A stretch of 64,000 nt of DNA from Haloarcula salina (GTDB lineage Archaea > Halobacteriota > Halobacteria > Halobacteriales > Haloarculaceae). Numbering within the stretch: the stretch's first letter is position 1; each line of letters opens with the position of its first letter. The notes under the pieces are model-generated. The model saw only the letters and a list, made by a program, of their open reading frames with translations. It was not told the DNA's origin and made no database searches. The translations under genes were made by a program, and so were the position numbers. Shown one piece after another: positions 50,855 through 59,421 of this stretch. The stretch covers positions 62,001-126,000 of the forward strand of contig NZ_WRXL01000006.1 of assembly GCF_010119195.1 (NCBI RefSeq), in the 5' to 3' direction.

Positions 50855-51228
50855 ACGCCTCCAACGGCTGCGTCTCAGGTAAGGATTTCTCCGAGTCCCC
50901 CGGTCGAAGCCTGGGGCAGACCGCGAAATCGGGCCACGAGTCGGGCTGTACGACAGCGGAAGCAGTAGTGTTACCCAGACGGGCAGATATGAGATCGTAT
51001 TGCCAACTCTACATCCATTTTGGCGGTTTATAATCCTATTCTATCGTAGAGAACACCATATATTTAAAAGTACGGCCATTTCGGGCCGTTGTACCCCCGG
51101 ATTTGCGACAGCACGTCCGCACATCCAGCATTGTAGCCACCCATATTTTGACGATAAACGGAGCGGAGATGGTGTCGCACAGTTAGATATGGAAACGTAT
51201 TTCTACAGGTGTGCACACATTGGCTACT
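50855..51228. other. Intergenic region with AT-rich patch and short hairpin
   Basis: A 374-base stretch between divergent genes. Bases 51000-51070 are A+T-rich with several TATA-like strings (TTTATAATCC, CATATATTTAAAAG). At 51072-51089 ACGGCC-ATTTCG-GGCCGT could form a six-pair hairpin. GTATTTCT at about 51196-51203 is the likely promoter of the next gene. No protein gene is supported. A small RNA cannot be ruled out. Confidence 0.4.
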
Positions 51229-51564
51229 ATGAGCGACGAAGACGACATCGAAGACGAGAACGTTACGGTATCGATGGAGATCTCCGGAGATTACGAAGAA
51301 GTCATGTCGAAGCTATCGATGGAAGAGTCGGGGACGACGTCGCTCGCGCCGCTCCTCGACGACCTCGAGACGCTGCTCGAAACCGTCGTCCGGATGGACG
51401 GCGGCACGCGGAGCGCCATCGCACAGAAGCTCCCCGACACGATGAGCGTCACGTTCGACGCGCAGGCGGTCGTGGACACGCTGCAGGTGCTCGAACGGTA
51501 CGACCTCGTCGTGCTCGAAGGGAACACCTGGAAGCCCGGCCCCCAGCTCACGATCGAGGAGTGA
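51229..51564 (+). CDS. Conserved haloarchaeal small protein, possible winged-helix
   Basis: A 111-residue acidic protein (MSDEDDIEDENVTVSMEISGDYEEVMSKLSMEESG...). It is mostly helical in the middle (LLDDLETLLETVVRMDGGTRSAIAQKL) with a C-terminal FDAQAVVDTLQVLERYDLVVLEGNTWKPG, which looks like the last helix and wing of a winged-helix domain. No nearby gene suggests its role. The ATG at 51229 lies about 30 nt after a TATA-like string. A GTG at 51211 is in frame but less likely. A regulator role is a guess. Confidence 0.6.
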   Translation: MSDEDDIEDENVTVSMEISGDYEEVMSKLSMEESGTTSLAPLLDDLETLLETVVRMDGGTRSAIAQKLPDTMSVTFDAQAVVDTLQVLERYDLVVLEGNTWKPGPQLTIEE

Positions 51565-51782
51565 GTGTCCCGCCGCCGCCGACCACGCGGGCAGCGGCGT
51601 TTGGCGACCGAGAAAGAGGCGTATAACAAACACCCGATAGCGTGCAGTATCCAGTGCGGGCACGAAGCGTGCTCGTACGCTCCCAGCGGCCGTGTTCCCT
51701 TGCTCCCCTGTACGGGAGGGCGGCTGCCCGCCGGGTGTCACCCACCCGGTCTTGTTCCCCATTGACCAGACCGACCGGTAGC

Positions 51783-52331
51783 TCAGCGCTCGGTCGCGCC
51801 GGCCAGGTCTTCGACTGCCAGTTCGACGTTCCACTTGTTCGCCTTCCAGACAGCGTCGAACAGCGCGCCGAGTACGGGGACGGACCCACCGACGGCGTCG
51901 ACGGAGACGTTCGCGAGCATCGCGAGCAGCGTGCCGTAGGAGACGCCTAGCCGCGCCGATTCGAGGACGATGTACAGCGAGACGCCGGCCGCGACGGCGT
52001 CACCTGCCCCGGGCACCACGCCCAGCAGCGGATCGATTCCGACGCGGTAGTCGGTGCCTGGAATTTCGACGCTCTCGTCGAGGAGGGTGGCGACGGCGGC
52101 CATCCGTCGGACCGCGGCGCGGTCGACCGTCGGCGGTAACTCGCCGCGGATTTCGGCGTCGAACGCGTCTTCAAGGTCTGATATCGCTGACTCGTCGGGA
52201 CCTTCGTCCGACGAGGTGCGTGGGCCATCGCCGACGGGGATGTCGACCGCGTCGTCGTGATCGGTTTCGTGGTCGCCGTCGGTCGCGTGCTCGTCTCCCG
52301 CGTCGGTGTCGTCCGTGTCGTCAGTGGACAT
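51783..52331 (-). CDS. DUF4112 membrane-associated protein
   Basis: A 182-residue protein. The first 70 residues are a highly acidic, disordered tail (TDDTDDTDAGDEHATDGDHE...). Residues about 80-175 match DUF4112: MAAVATLLDESVEIPGTDYRVGIDPLLGVVPGAGDAVAAGVSLYIVLESARLGV, then VPVLGALFDAVWKANKWNV. The family has two or three hydrophobic helices and unknown function. The start at 52331 (MSTDDTDDT) is preferred to one 18 bases upstream. It is convergent with the preceding small gene; about 220 bases between hold no gene. Confidence 0.85.
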   Translation of the reverse strand: MSTDDTDDTDAGDEHATDGDHETDHDDAVDIPVGDGPRTSSDEGPDESAISDLEDAFDAEIRGELPPTVDRAAVRRMAAVATLLDESVEIPGTDYRVGIDPLLGVVPGAGDAVAAGVSLYIVLESARLGVSYGTLLAMLANVSVDAVGGSVPVLGALFDAVWKANKWNVELAVEDLAGATER

Positions 52332-52480
52332 AGCGACACGTCGGGGCACTGGCGCATAGTGCCGCGGCCTGCATAGGCCACCCGCAGTCGCGCCTCGGGT
52401 CGGCGGCGTGACCGGCGGCGTCTGTGGCTTTCACATGCAGGCTATGGCCTTGAACGTACGAGCGGCGTATCCAGGATGCA

Positions 52481-52834
52481 ATGTCATCAGTCGAACCCCT
52501 CGCCGACGCGGACCACCTGAGCGAGCGCGAACGCGAGTGCCTGGAACTGTGCCAGCAAGCGACGGAAGTGTGCGAGTGGTGCGCCGACGAGTGCACGCGC
52601 ATCGACGGGATGACCGACTGCGTCAGACTGTGTCGCGACGTGAGCGACATCGCGGCGCTGCACGCCAAGTTCCTCGCGCGCGGGTCGGACCACCGGGAGG
52701 CCCTGGCCGGTCTCTGTGCGACGGTCTGTCAGGACTGCGCCGAGGAGTGTGAGAACCACGAGTACGACCACTGCCGCACCTGTGCCGACGTCCTTCGCGA
52801 GTGTGCGGAGGCCTGCGAATCGATGGTCAAGTAA
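52481..52834 (+). CDS. Cys-rich four-helix-bundle protein (DUF326-like, putative copper binding)
   Basis: A 117-residue protein with 15 cysteines spaced along predicted helices: ECLELCQQATEVCEWCADEC, DCVRLCRD, LCATVCQDCAEECE, HCRTCADVLRECAEACE. This is the DUF326/Csp-type pattern, where Cys side chains line the core of a four-helix bundle and store copper(I) in characterised bacterial Csp proteins. There is no export signal, so it is probably cytoplasmic. It stands alone between a DUF4112 gene and a PRC-barrel-like gene. Metal binding is inferred from the Cys pattern. Confidence 0.85.
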   Translation: MSSVEPLADADHLSERERECLELCQQATEVCEWCADECTRIDGMTDCVRLCRDVSDIAALHAKFLARGSDHREALAGLCATVCQDCAEECENHEYDHCRTCADVLRECAEACESMVK

Positions 52835-52964
52835 CGAACCACGGCGAACGGGCCGGCGCGAACTCGGCCCTTCGGCGCGGTGAGGAGACTGTTCTACCGA
52901 ACCAGCGTTCGAAGAATGTGACCGCGAAGCCGTCGGCTCGTCTCCCGACGGAGACGGACTGGCA

Positions 52965-53213
52965 CTACAGGTTCGAGTGCAGTCGGATCTCGTCGTCGGT
53001 GACCGTGTCGACGGCCTCTTGCTGGAGCGGATAGCCGTCGTCGTCGTCGGTGTCTTCCCAGCCGAGTTTCGTCTTGAGTTTCGTCGTCAGACCCGGGTCT
53101 GGGTCGACGTACGCGGTCCCGTATCGGTACCCGCTAACGATTCCAATCTCTGTGCCGTCTTCGGCGACGACCGTCTTCCCGACGTCGTCGTCGGTGATCT
53201 GAGCAGTTGACAT
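52965..53213 (-). CDS. PRC-barrel-like small protein
   Basis: An 82-residue protein. The first half is a PRC-barrel-like beta unit (MSTAQITDDDVGKTVVAEDGTEIGIVSGYRYGTAYVDPDPG), and the second half (WEDTDDDDGYPLQQEAVDTVTDDEIRLHSNL) is acidic and ends in a family-typical IRL motif. Such single PRC-barrel proteins are common in haloarchaea with unknown roles. The start is the ATG at 53213; the long in-frame extension upstream is not conserved-looking. It is divergent from the HTH_10 gene. Confidence 0.75.
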   Translation of the reverse strand: MSTAQITDDDVGKTVVAEDGTEIGIVSGYRYGTAYVDPDPGLTTKLKTKLGWEDTDDDDGYPLQQEAVDTVTDDEIRLHSNL

Positions 53214-53404
53214 CGCACTCAACCGTAGCGGCGTCTCGCCCATCACCCCGCTGCTTGCATAGGCAGTAGCGACGCGGCGGTCAGGCGGAGAGCGCCGTTC
53301 GACGGTTCCGACCCAAACCGGACCGGAGCCGTCCACAGCACGCGGGTACGGTGTACAGGTCAACAGAAAAACATAAGCGTATACCATTCGCACGACAACC
53401 ATTG

Positions 53405-54064
53405 ATGCCCACCATCGTTTCCGGTTCGGTTCCGGCGAGCGACCTCGCGCTCGCGTACTCGCTCGAACAGCTCCCAGAGTTACAGTTCGAGATCGAGCGG
53501 ATCGTCACGAGCGGCGGCGACGCACTCATGCCGATGCTGTGGGTCCGCGGCAGTACACGCGAGGAAGTGGAAGCGACGCTGGAGGAGGACCCCACCGTCG
53601 ATAACGTCGAACTCCTCGGCGACTTCGACGACGAGTGGCTGTTCAGAATGGAGTGGATCGCACACATCGATCTCCTCGTTCAGATGATCACCAACTCGGA
53701 GGCGACCATCCTCGACGCGGTTGGACAGGGCGACCGCTGGAAGTTGCGCGTTCTCTACCCTCGCCGGTCGCTGTTCTCGAAGACCCACGACTTCTGTGAG
53801 AGCCACGGCCTCGACTTCGACGTGGCCTCGATCCGCGAGCTGGACGAGGAGCCCGCGGGTCGCTACGGCCTGACGACGGCGCAGTACGAGATTCTCTCGG
53901 AGGCCTCGAAGCGCGGTTACTTCGAGGTCCCCCGTGGCGTGAGCCTGGAAGCGCTCGCGGACGACCTCGATATCTCTCATCAGGCGGCGTCCGAGCGGCT
54001 CCGGCGCGCGACCGACGCGCTCGTCGAGGACGCGCTGTTCGTCGGCTTCGATGGCATCGACTGA
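53405..54064 (+). CDS. HTH_10 (bacterio-opsin-activator-type) regulator
   Basis: A 219-residue protein. The N-terminal sensing part (1-150) is of the haloarchaeal Bat-like type (PTIVSGSVPASDLALAYSLEQLPELQFEIERIV). The C-terminal HTH_10 domain (about 160-215) reads LTTAQYEILSEASKRGYFEVPRGVSLEALADDL, followed by DISHQAASERLRRATD. HTH_10 proteins are numerous transcription regulators in haloarchaea. CATAAGC at 53372-53378, 29 nt before the ATG, makes it leaderless. Target genes are unknown. Confidence 0.88.
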   Translation: MPTIVSGSVPASDLALAYSLEQLPELQFEIERIVTSGGDALMPMLWVRGSTREEVEATLEEDPTVDNVELLGDFDDEWLFRMEWIAHIDLLVQMITNSEATILDAVGQGDRWKLRVLYPRRSLFSKTHDFCESHGLDFDVASIRELDEEPAGRYGLTTAQYEILSEASKRGYFEVPRGVSLEALADDLDISHQAASERLRRATDALVEDALFVGFDGID

Positions 54065-54077
54065 CCCGCGACGGGCA

Positions 54078-54452
54078 TCACTCCTCTGACGAGGAAGAGG
54101 AGGACCGGCGGCGACGGCGAAGGTACGCCAGCAGTGCGACGACGCCGACCGACAGGGCTCGGCGTGACCGGAGCCGACTCGCGGCGCCGGAACTCGACTG
54201 AGACTGGTCGGCCGCCTCGTCGGCGGCGTCCGCGTCGGCGGTATCCGTATCGGCGTCGAGGTCCTCCGGGTCCACGTCGATCTGACGGGACTCGGCCGAG
54301 GCATCATCCCGGTCACGCTCGTCGCTCTCCTGCTGAACCCCCTCCGCGAGCGCCTCCCTGACGGCCTCTTTGACGGGTCGTTTGATCGCTTCTTCTACGC
54401 TCGACTGCAGTCGCCCGGGTGACCGGGACTGCAGCGATGGTGAGTCACTCAT
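54078..54452 (-). CDS. Haloarchaeal hypothetical protein with low-complexity tail
   Basis: A 124-residue protein. The N-terminal helix (LQSSVEEAIKRPVKEAVREALAEGVQQE) could coil. A long Asp/Ala/Ser-rich middle (DVDPEDLDADTDTADADAADEAADQ) follows, then a short basic/hydrophobic stretch SVGVVALLAYLRRRRRSSSSSSEE near the end that may be a tail anchor. I recognise no domain. It is in the same direction as, and 84 bases after, the YihY-type gene, and converges with the HTH_10 gene 13 bases away. Confidence 0.65.
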   Translation of the reverse strand: MSDSPSLQSRSPGRLQSSVEEAIKRPVKEAVREALAEGVQQESDERDRDDASAESRQIDVDPEDLDADTDTADADAADEAADQSQSSSGAASRLRSRRALSVGVVALLAYLRRRRRSSSSSSEE

Positions 54453-54536
54453 CTTACAGCTATGGACAGGAGCCACGGATAGAGGTAGATGGTGCTTGCC
54501 AGTGCAACGCCGCGAATCGCGTCCGAGCCGTCCGAA

Positions 54537-55295
54537 TTACCAGTCTAGCGTGGCGTTGACGACCACGCCGAGCAGCAGGACGTTGGCGGCCAGGTACAGC
54601 GCGGTGATGAACAGGAGAATCGCCCCGATGAGCCCGTAGGCCGCGTACTCACCGGCGGTGCCGGTGTAGTAGACGAAGCCGATCTGGATGACGACCCATC
54701 CGACGGCGGCGAGGACCGTGCCGGGTAGGACGTGCCGGAGGGAGGTGTCGACCGGTGGGAGGACGTAGTAGACGGGGAGGAATCCGACCGCCAAGACGAC
54801 CAGCGCCGTGGCGGTACCGACCAGCCGCGGATACGGGACGTCGAACTGGAGATACGTGAGCGCGATACTGGTCGCCGAGAGGAGCGCGACCGCGCCGAGG
54901 AGCACCCCCATGACGAGCAGGCTGCGAGCGAGCTGTGCGGGCAGCGAGATAGACGCGACGGCGTCGTACACCTGGGTGAAGGCGATCGAGAGCCCGCGGA
55001 ACACCTTGCTCCCGCTCCAGACCACGAACAGCAGGCCGAGTACCCCGGCGGTCCCGTGGCCGCGCGCGTTCTCGATCAGTCGCTCCAGCACCGCCTGCGT
55101 GCTCGCCGAGACGACCGATCGCAGAGCGTCGAGGAGCGTCGCGGTCGCGCCGACCGCCGAGAGCACGGCCAGCGCGACGACGAGCAGCGGGACGATGGAG
55201 GCGAAGGCGTAGTACGCGATGCTCGCGGCCATGAAGGGGACGTTCTCCTCGCGGACCGTTCGGACGATCTCACGCCCGGTCGCGAGCGCGCTCAT
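54537..55295 (-). CDS. YihY/BrkB-family membrane protein
   Basis: A 252-residue inner-membrane protein with six hydrophobic segments. Family features are the early EENVPFMAASIAYYAFASIVPLLVVAL segment, the WSGSKVFRGLSIAFTQVYD motif between TM2 and TM3, and VLPGTVLAAVGWVVIQIGFVYY. The YihY/UPF0761 family (once named RNase BN in error) has no established transport substrate. Start and length match the family well. It lies alone, divergent from the aspartoacylase-family gene. Confidence 0.88.
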   Translation of the reverse strand: MSALATGREIVRTVREENVPFMAASIAYYAFASIVPLLVVALAVLSAVGATATLLDALRSVVSASTQAVLERLIENARGHGTAGVLGLLFVVWSGSKVFRGLSIAFTQVYDAVASISLPAQLARSLLVMGVLLGAVALLSATSIALTYLQFDVPYPRLVGTATALVVLAVGFLPVYYVLPPVDTSLRHVLPGTVLAAVGWVVIQIGFVYYTGTAGEYAAYGLIGAILLFITALYLAANVLLLGVVVNATLDW

Positions 55296-55491
55296 CGGCC
55301 CGTGACGCAGTCCCCGTGTTTCGGTTCACTGCCGCGGTGCGACGTCCGTGTCGGAGGGGCGTTCATGATAGTGAGTCTACACCTGGAGCGAAAAGAACAC
55401 CGGCCTGCGCTGGCAAGTCGGTCGGCCTGGAAGGCGGCGTCTTCGGAGGGCGAGCCCACACTATTTGTCCCCCTGTCGCCTGACAGACCGT

Positions 55492-56556
55492 ATGACGAAC
55501 CCGTTTCGCTACGACGGCGAAGTCGCGCCGGGCGAGGTCCGACACCTCAGATACGAAGTCGGCGAGACGTACCTCGGCGACCCCATCGAGATTCCGGTGA
55601 CGGTCCTCAACGGCGAGCACGACGGCCCGACCGTCGGCCTGACCGCGGCGCTCCACGGCGACGAACTCAACGGCGTCAAGGTGATCCAGGAGGTGGCCGA
55701 CCGCTACGACCCGGACGACATCCACGGGACGGTCGTCTGCTGTCACGTCCTGAACGTCCCCGGCTACCTCGCACAGACGCGGGACATCCCCATCTACGAC
55801 CAGGACCTCAACCGGGCGTTCCCCGGCAAGCCCCGGAGCAACACCGCAGAGCGGATGGCCGACCGCATCTACCGGACGTTCGTCGAGAAGTGCGACCTCC
55901 TGCTCGACTTCCACACCTCGACGCGGAACCGGACCACGATGTTCCACACGCGCGCGGACACGACCAACGAGCGGGTCGACCGCCTCGCGCGAGCGTTCGG
56001 CGCGAACGTCGTCATCTCCGGGCCGGGCGACGTGGGATCGCTCCGACGGACGGCCACCGAGAACGGTATCCCCGCGGTCACCGTCGAGATGGGGAAGGCC
56101 CACCGCTTCCAGCCGACGCTCATCGAGCGTGCCCTCGACGGCGTCGCGAGCGTCTTCGCCGAGTTCGGCGTCGACCCGACGGCGACTGTCGGTTGGCCGG
56201 GCTGGTTCCGGGTGGTCCCCGCCGACCAGGGCGACAAGACCTGGCTCCGGGCGGACACTGGCGGCCTCGTCGAGATGCGGTGGGGGCCGTACCCGCTCGT
56301 CCGCGAGGGCGAGACCATCTGTACGATCACGGACCACTTCAAGCACAGCGAGAAGGTGGTCGAGGCACCGTTCACGGGAATCCTCGTCGGCGTGCTGGAG
56401 AACCCCGTCGCCCAGCCCGGCCACCCGCTGTGTCACCTCGTCCGCATCGACGAGACGACGCGCGACGAGATCCAGGCCGAGATCGACCGGGGCGAGTTCG
56501 ACGGCTACCGCCAGCGCGGCCTCCGCTGGCGCGGGGAGCGGTCGGAACTGGACTAG
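55492..56556 (+). CDS. Succinylglutamate desuccinylase/aspartoacylase-family protein (M14-like)
   Basis: A 354-residue zinc hydrolase-like protein. Ligands are His and Glu in ALHGDELNGVK and His in LLLDFHTSTRN; the catalytic Glu lies in AVTVEMGKAHR. The C-terminal beta part (ITDHFKHSEKVVEAPFTGILVGVLENPVAQPGHPLCHLV) is the biotin-like domain found in this group. Members remove acyl groups from amino acids or related compounds; the substrate here is unknown. CTATTT at 55461-55466 lies 28 nt before the ATG. It converges with the second aldo/keto reductase. Confidence 0.9.
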   Translation: MTNPFRYDGEVAPGEVRHLRYEVGETYLGDPIEIPVTVLNGEHDGPTVGLTAALHGDELNGVKVIQEVADRYDPDDIHGTVVCCHVLNVPGYLAQTRDIPIYDQDLNRAFPGKPRSNTAERMADRIYRTFVEKCDLLLDFHTSTRNRTTMFHTRADTTNERVDRLARAFGANVVISGPGDVGSLRRTATENGIPAVTVEMGKAHRFQPTLIERALDGVASVFAEFGVDPTATVGWPGWFRVVPADQGDKTWLRADTGGLVEMRWGPYPLVREGETICTITDHFKHSEKVVEAPFTGILVGVLENPVAQPGHPLCHLVRIDETTRDEIQAEIDRGEFDGYRQRGLRWRGERSELD

Positions 56557-56772
56557 CCGTCAGACGCGTAATCGATTCCTGATACGAACGGTGTCGGAAA
56601 CTATCTGCTTTCGTATGTTTCGATTCGCGTTTACAGTCAGATTTCGTATGTGAAACGGCAGACTCAGGCGATACAGGTAGTGGAGATTGACCGATGAATA
56701 CGGTCCTTCATCTGTCTGTTGATCGTCACTAAAACACATACGAAGGACGATATAAGTAGAGCGGTGTGTCTC

Positions 56773-57777
56773 CTACCAGCGGTGGTGGACCGCGTCGAAG
56801 ACGTGCTGCTCGTAGCTGTCGCGGACCGCGCCGTGGACCTGGTTCGACAGCGGGTCCAGCTCGCTGACCGCCGCGTTGTCCTGCACGTGGTCGGGGTCGG
56901 TCGATCCGGGGATCACCGTCGAGACGGCCTCGTGGTCGAGGATCCAGCGCAGCGCCATCTGGGCCATCGTCATCCGCTCGGGGACGTGCTCGCGCAGGTC
57001 GTCGACCGCGTCGAAGCCGGCGTCGACCGGGAGGCCCGCGAACGTCTCGCCGCGGTCGAAGGCCTCGCCCTCGATGTTGAAGTTCCGGTGGTCGTTCTCG
57101 GGGAACTCCGTCTCTCGCGAGAGCTTCCCGGTCAGCAGGCCCGATGCCAGCGGGACGCGGACGATGACGCCGATGTCGCGGCGCTTGGCCTCTTCGAAAA
57201 ACAGTTCGGCCGGGCGCTGGCGGAACATGTTGAAGATGACCTGGACCGTCTCGACGCCGGGGTACTCGATGGCCTTCAGCGCCTCCTCGACGCGCTCGAC
57301 GCTGACGCCGTAGTGGGCAAGCTTCCCCTCGTCTTTCAGCCGCTCCATCGCCTCGAACGTCTCCGGCTGGTAGTAGGCGTCGGTCGGCGGGCAGTGCAGT
57401 TGCACCAGTTCCAGCGTGTCGGTCCCGAGGTACTCGCGGGAGCGGTCGACGAACTGCGAGAGGTTCTCGTAGTCGTACCGCTCGGCCGTGTGCGGGTCCA
57501 GCCGGCGGCCGGCCTTCGTCGCGACCGTCACCTCGTCGCGTACCTCGCGCTCGTCGAGCACCTCGGCGATGCGCTGCTCGCTGAAGCCGTCGCCGTACAC
57601 GTCGGCAGTGTCGAGGAAGTCGATGCCGGCGTCCAGCGCGGTCCGCACCGCCTCGCGTCCCGCCTCCTCGGAGACGTCGCCCCAGTCACCGCCGATGTTC
57701 CAGGTGCCCAGGCCGACCTCCGTCACGTCGAATCCCGTCGAGCCAAGCTGTCTTCGGTTCACGCACGTCCGTATCAC
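56773..57777 (-). CDS. Aldo/keto reductase (YajO/Tas-like)
   Basis: A 334-residue NADPH-dependent reductase. The tetrad is visible: Asp and Tyr in FLDTADVYGDG, Lys in VATKAGRRLD and His in LVQLHCPPTD. The cofactor end is VSTVIPGSTDPDHVQDN. It belongs to the larger AKR subfamily with NADPH-dependent reduction of aldehydes and quinones, and differs from the one at 7132-7986. The start is either GTG at 57777 or the in-frame GTG at 57762 (NRRQLGSTG), which is closer to the family norm. The 216 bases after its stop, up to the convergent gene, hold no gene. Confidence 0.9.
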   Translation of the reverse strand: MIRTCVNRRQLGSTGFDVTEVGLGTWNIGGDWGDVSEEAGREAVRTALDAGIDFLDTADVYGDGFSEQRIAEVLDEREVRDEVTVATKAGRRLDPHTAERYDYENLSQFVDRSREYLGTDTLELVQLHCPPTDAYYQPETFEAMERLKDEGKLAHYGVSVERVEEALKAIEYPGVETVQVIFNMFRQRPAELFFEEAKRRDIGVIVRVPLASGLLTGKLSRETEFPENDHRNFNIEGEAFDRGETFAGLPVDAGFDAVDDLREHVPERMTMAQMALRWILDHEAVSTVIPGSTDPDHVQDNAAVSELDPLSNQVHGAVRDSYEQHVFDAVHHRW

Positions 57778-57886
57778 TGGGACTCACTTGGGGGCTACGG
57801 TATCCCACAGGGAAACCCGTGAACGATGAAAGGGCGGAGTGCCCGATAGCCGGCAGTCGTTCGGACGTGCCGTTCGGTCGCCGGGG

Positions 57887-58045
57887 CTATTCGACCCACT
57901 TCGTCCGGCGGACGTCGTACGCCCCACACTCCGGACACGAGTGGTACTGCAGGTCAAACGACGCCTGGCACGCCAGACAGGTGTACCGGCGCCTCGAATC
58001 CTCCCCTGTATGGGAGTCCGTACGTACTCTGTTGAACAACCCCAT
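57887..58045 (-). CDS. Small zinc-ribbon protein (52 aa)
   Basis: A 52-residue frame: MGLFNRVRTDSHTGEDSRRR, then YTCLACQASFDLQYHSCPEC and GAYDVRRTKWVE. The CxxC pairs (CLAC and CPEC) are spaced 12 residues apart in a rubredoxin-like zinc ribbon, and the aromatic residues between them suit the fold. It sits between the second aldo/keto reductase and the aminotransferase on the minus strand. A longer open frame overlaps it in another phase but reads as arginine-rich noise. Function unknown. Confidence 0.72.
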   Translation of the reverse strand: MGLFNRVRTDSHTGEDSRRRYTCLACQASFDLQYHSCPECGAYDVRRTKWVE

Positions 58046-58207
58046 CGACGACCACGCGTAGCTTCGTCACACGAGGATAAAAATAGGCGAGATCGTTCAC
58101 ACAGCCCGCGGCTCCGCAGTCTTGCGGTTTCCGTTGGTGTCAATCGGCCATGAAGACTGACGAGGTCATCAGCGTCGTCGGCACCGAACCGTGTCAGCCA
58201 TCGCGGG

Positions 58208-58215
58208 ACTTAATG
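58208..58215 (+). promoter_or_regulatory. TATA box of the aminotransferase gene
   Basis: ACTTAATG, centred 29 nt before the ATG at 58240, supporting that start over the in-frame ATG at 58150. Confidence 0.5.
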
Positions 58216-58239
58216 ACTGTCCGTGAGGAATCACCAGCC

Positions 58240-59421
58240 ATGGACGGACCACCGACCGTCGAAGAACTGACACCGCCCGAGCGAACGCTGATGGGGCCCG
58301 GGCCGAGCGACGTGCACCCGCGCGTGCTCAAGGCCATGAGCACGCCGCTGGTGGGCCACCTCGACCCCTCGTTCATCGACATCATGAACGAGGTCCAGGA
58401 ACTGCTTCGGTACACGTTCCGGACCGACAACCAGTGGACGATTCCCGTCTCCGGGACCGGGTCGGCGGCGATGGAGGCCGCCGTCGGGAACGTCGTCGAA
58501 CCGGGCGATACGATGCTCGTCCCGTCGAACGGCTACTTCGGCGACCGGATGGCCGACATGGCCCGGCGCGCCGGTGGCGAAGTCGTCACCGTCGACGCGC
58601 CGTGGGGCCGGCCGCTCGACCCCGCGGCGGTGGCCGACGCCTTCGACGAGCACAGCCCCGACGTGTTCGGCTTCGTCCACGCCGAGACCAGCACCGGCGT
58701 CCTCCAGCCGTCGGTCTCCGAACTCACCGACATCGCCCACGAGAACGACGCGCTGGTGATCGCCGACACCGTGACCTCGATCGGCGGCGTCGAGCTCCGC
58801 GTCGACGAGTGGGGCGTCGACGTGGCCTACGCCGGCCCGCAGAAGTGCCTCTCGTGTCCGCCCGGCGCGAGCCCGCTGACCCTCAACGACGACGCGATGG
58901 ACAAGGTCCTCTCGCGCGAGGAGGACCCCCGATCGTGGTACCTCGACATCTCCCTGCTCGAAGGCTACTGGGGCGAGGAGCGAGCCTACCACCACACCGC
59001 CCCCATCACGAACGTGTACGCGCTGCGCGAGGCGCTCCGCCTCGTCGCCGAGGAAGGCATCGAGTCCCGCTGGGACCGCCACCGGCGCGTCGCGAGCGCG
59101 CTGAAGGCCGGCGTCGAGGGCATGGGCCTGGAGATGAACGCCCCCGAGGAGTTCTGGCTCCCGAGCCTGAACACCGTCCGCGTCCCCGGCGGTGTCGACG
59201 ACGGCGCGGTCATCCAGTACCTGCTCGACGAGTACGACCTGGAGATCGCGAGCGGCCTCGGCGCGCTCTCGGGCGACATCTGGCGCATCGGGTGCATGGG
59301 CCACTCCGCCCGCCGCAAGAACGTCAGCTACCTGCTGGCGGCGCTGGGCGACGCGCTCACGGAGCAGGGCGCGGCCGTCGACGTGGACGCCGGCCTGGCG
59401 GCGATGAGCGAGCGGTTCTGA
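58240..59421 (+). CDS. Class V aminotransferase (alanine-glyoxylate / serine-pyruvate type)
   Basis: A 393-residue PLP enzyme. The start motif LTPPERTLMGPGPSDVHPRVLKAMSTPLVGHLDPSF is characteristic of alanine-glyoxylate/serine-pyruvate aminotransferases. The PLP Lys lies in VDVAYAGPQKCLSCPPG, and the C-terminal substrate Arg is in DIWRIGCMGHSARRKNV. It moves the amino group of alanine or serine to glyoxylate or pyruvate; the exact pair cannot be read. It is a single gene with its own leaderless promoter. Confidence 0.92.
   Translation: MDGPPTVEELTPPERTLMGPGPSDVHPRVLKAMSTPLVGHLDPSFIDIMNEVQELLRYTFRTDNQWTIPVSGTGSAAMEAAVGNVVEPGDTMLVPSNGYFGDRMADMARRAGGEVVTVDAPWGRPLDPAAVADAFDEHSPDVFGFVHAETSTGVLQPSVSELTDIAHENDALVIADTVTSIGGVELRVDEWGVDVAYAGPQKCLSCPPGASPLTLNDDAMDKVLSREEDPRSWYLDISLLEGYWGEERAYHHTAPITNVYALREALRLVAEEGIESRWDRHRRVASALKAGVEGMGLEMNAPEEFWLPSLNTVRVPGGVDDGAVIQYLLDEYDLEIASGLGALSGDIWRIGCMGHSARRKNVSYLLAALGDALTEQGAAVDVDAGLAAMSERF

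Noticed and set aside
51777-51800. TAGCTCAGCGCTC string resembling a tRNA D arm
   Set aside because: No acceptor, anticodon or T arm can be built around it, and it is the end of the DUF4112 coding sequence.
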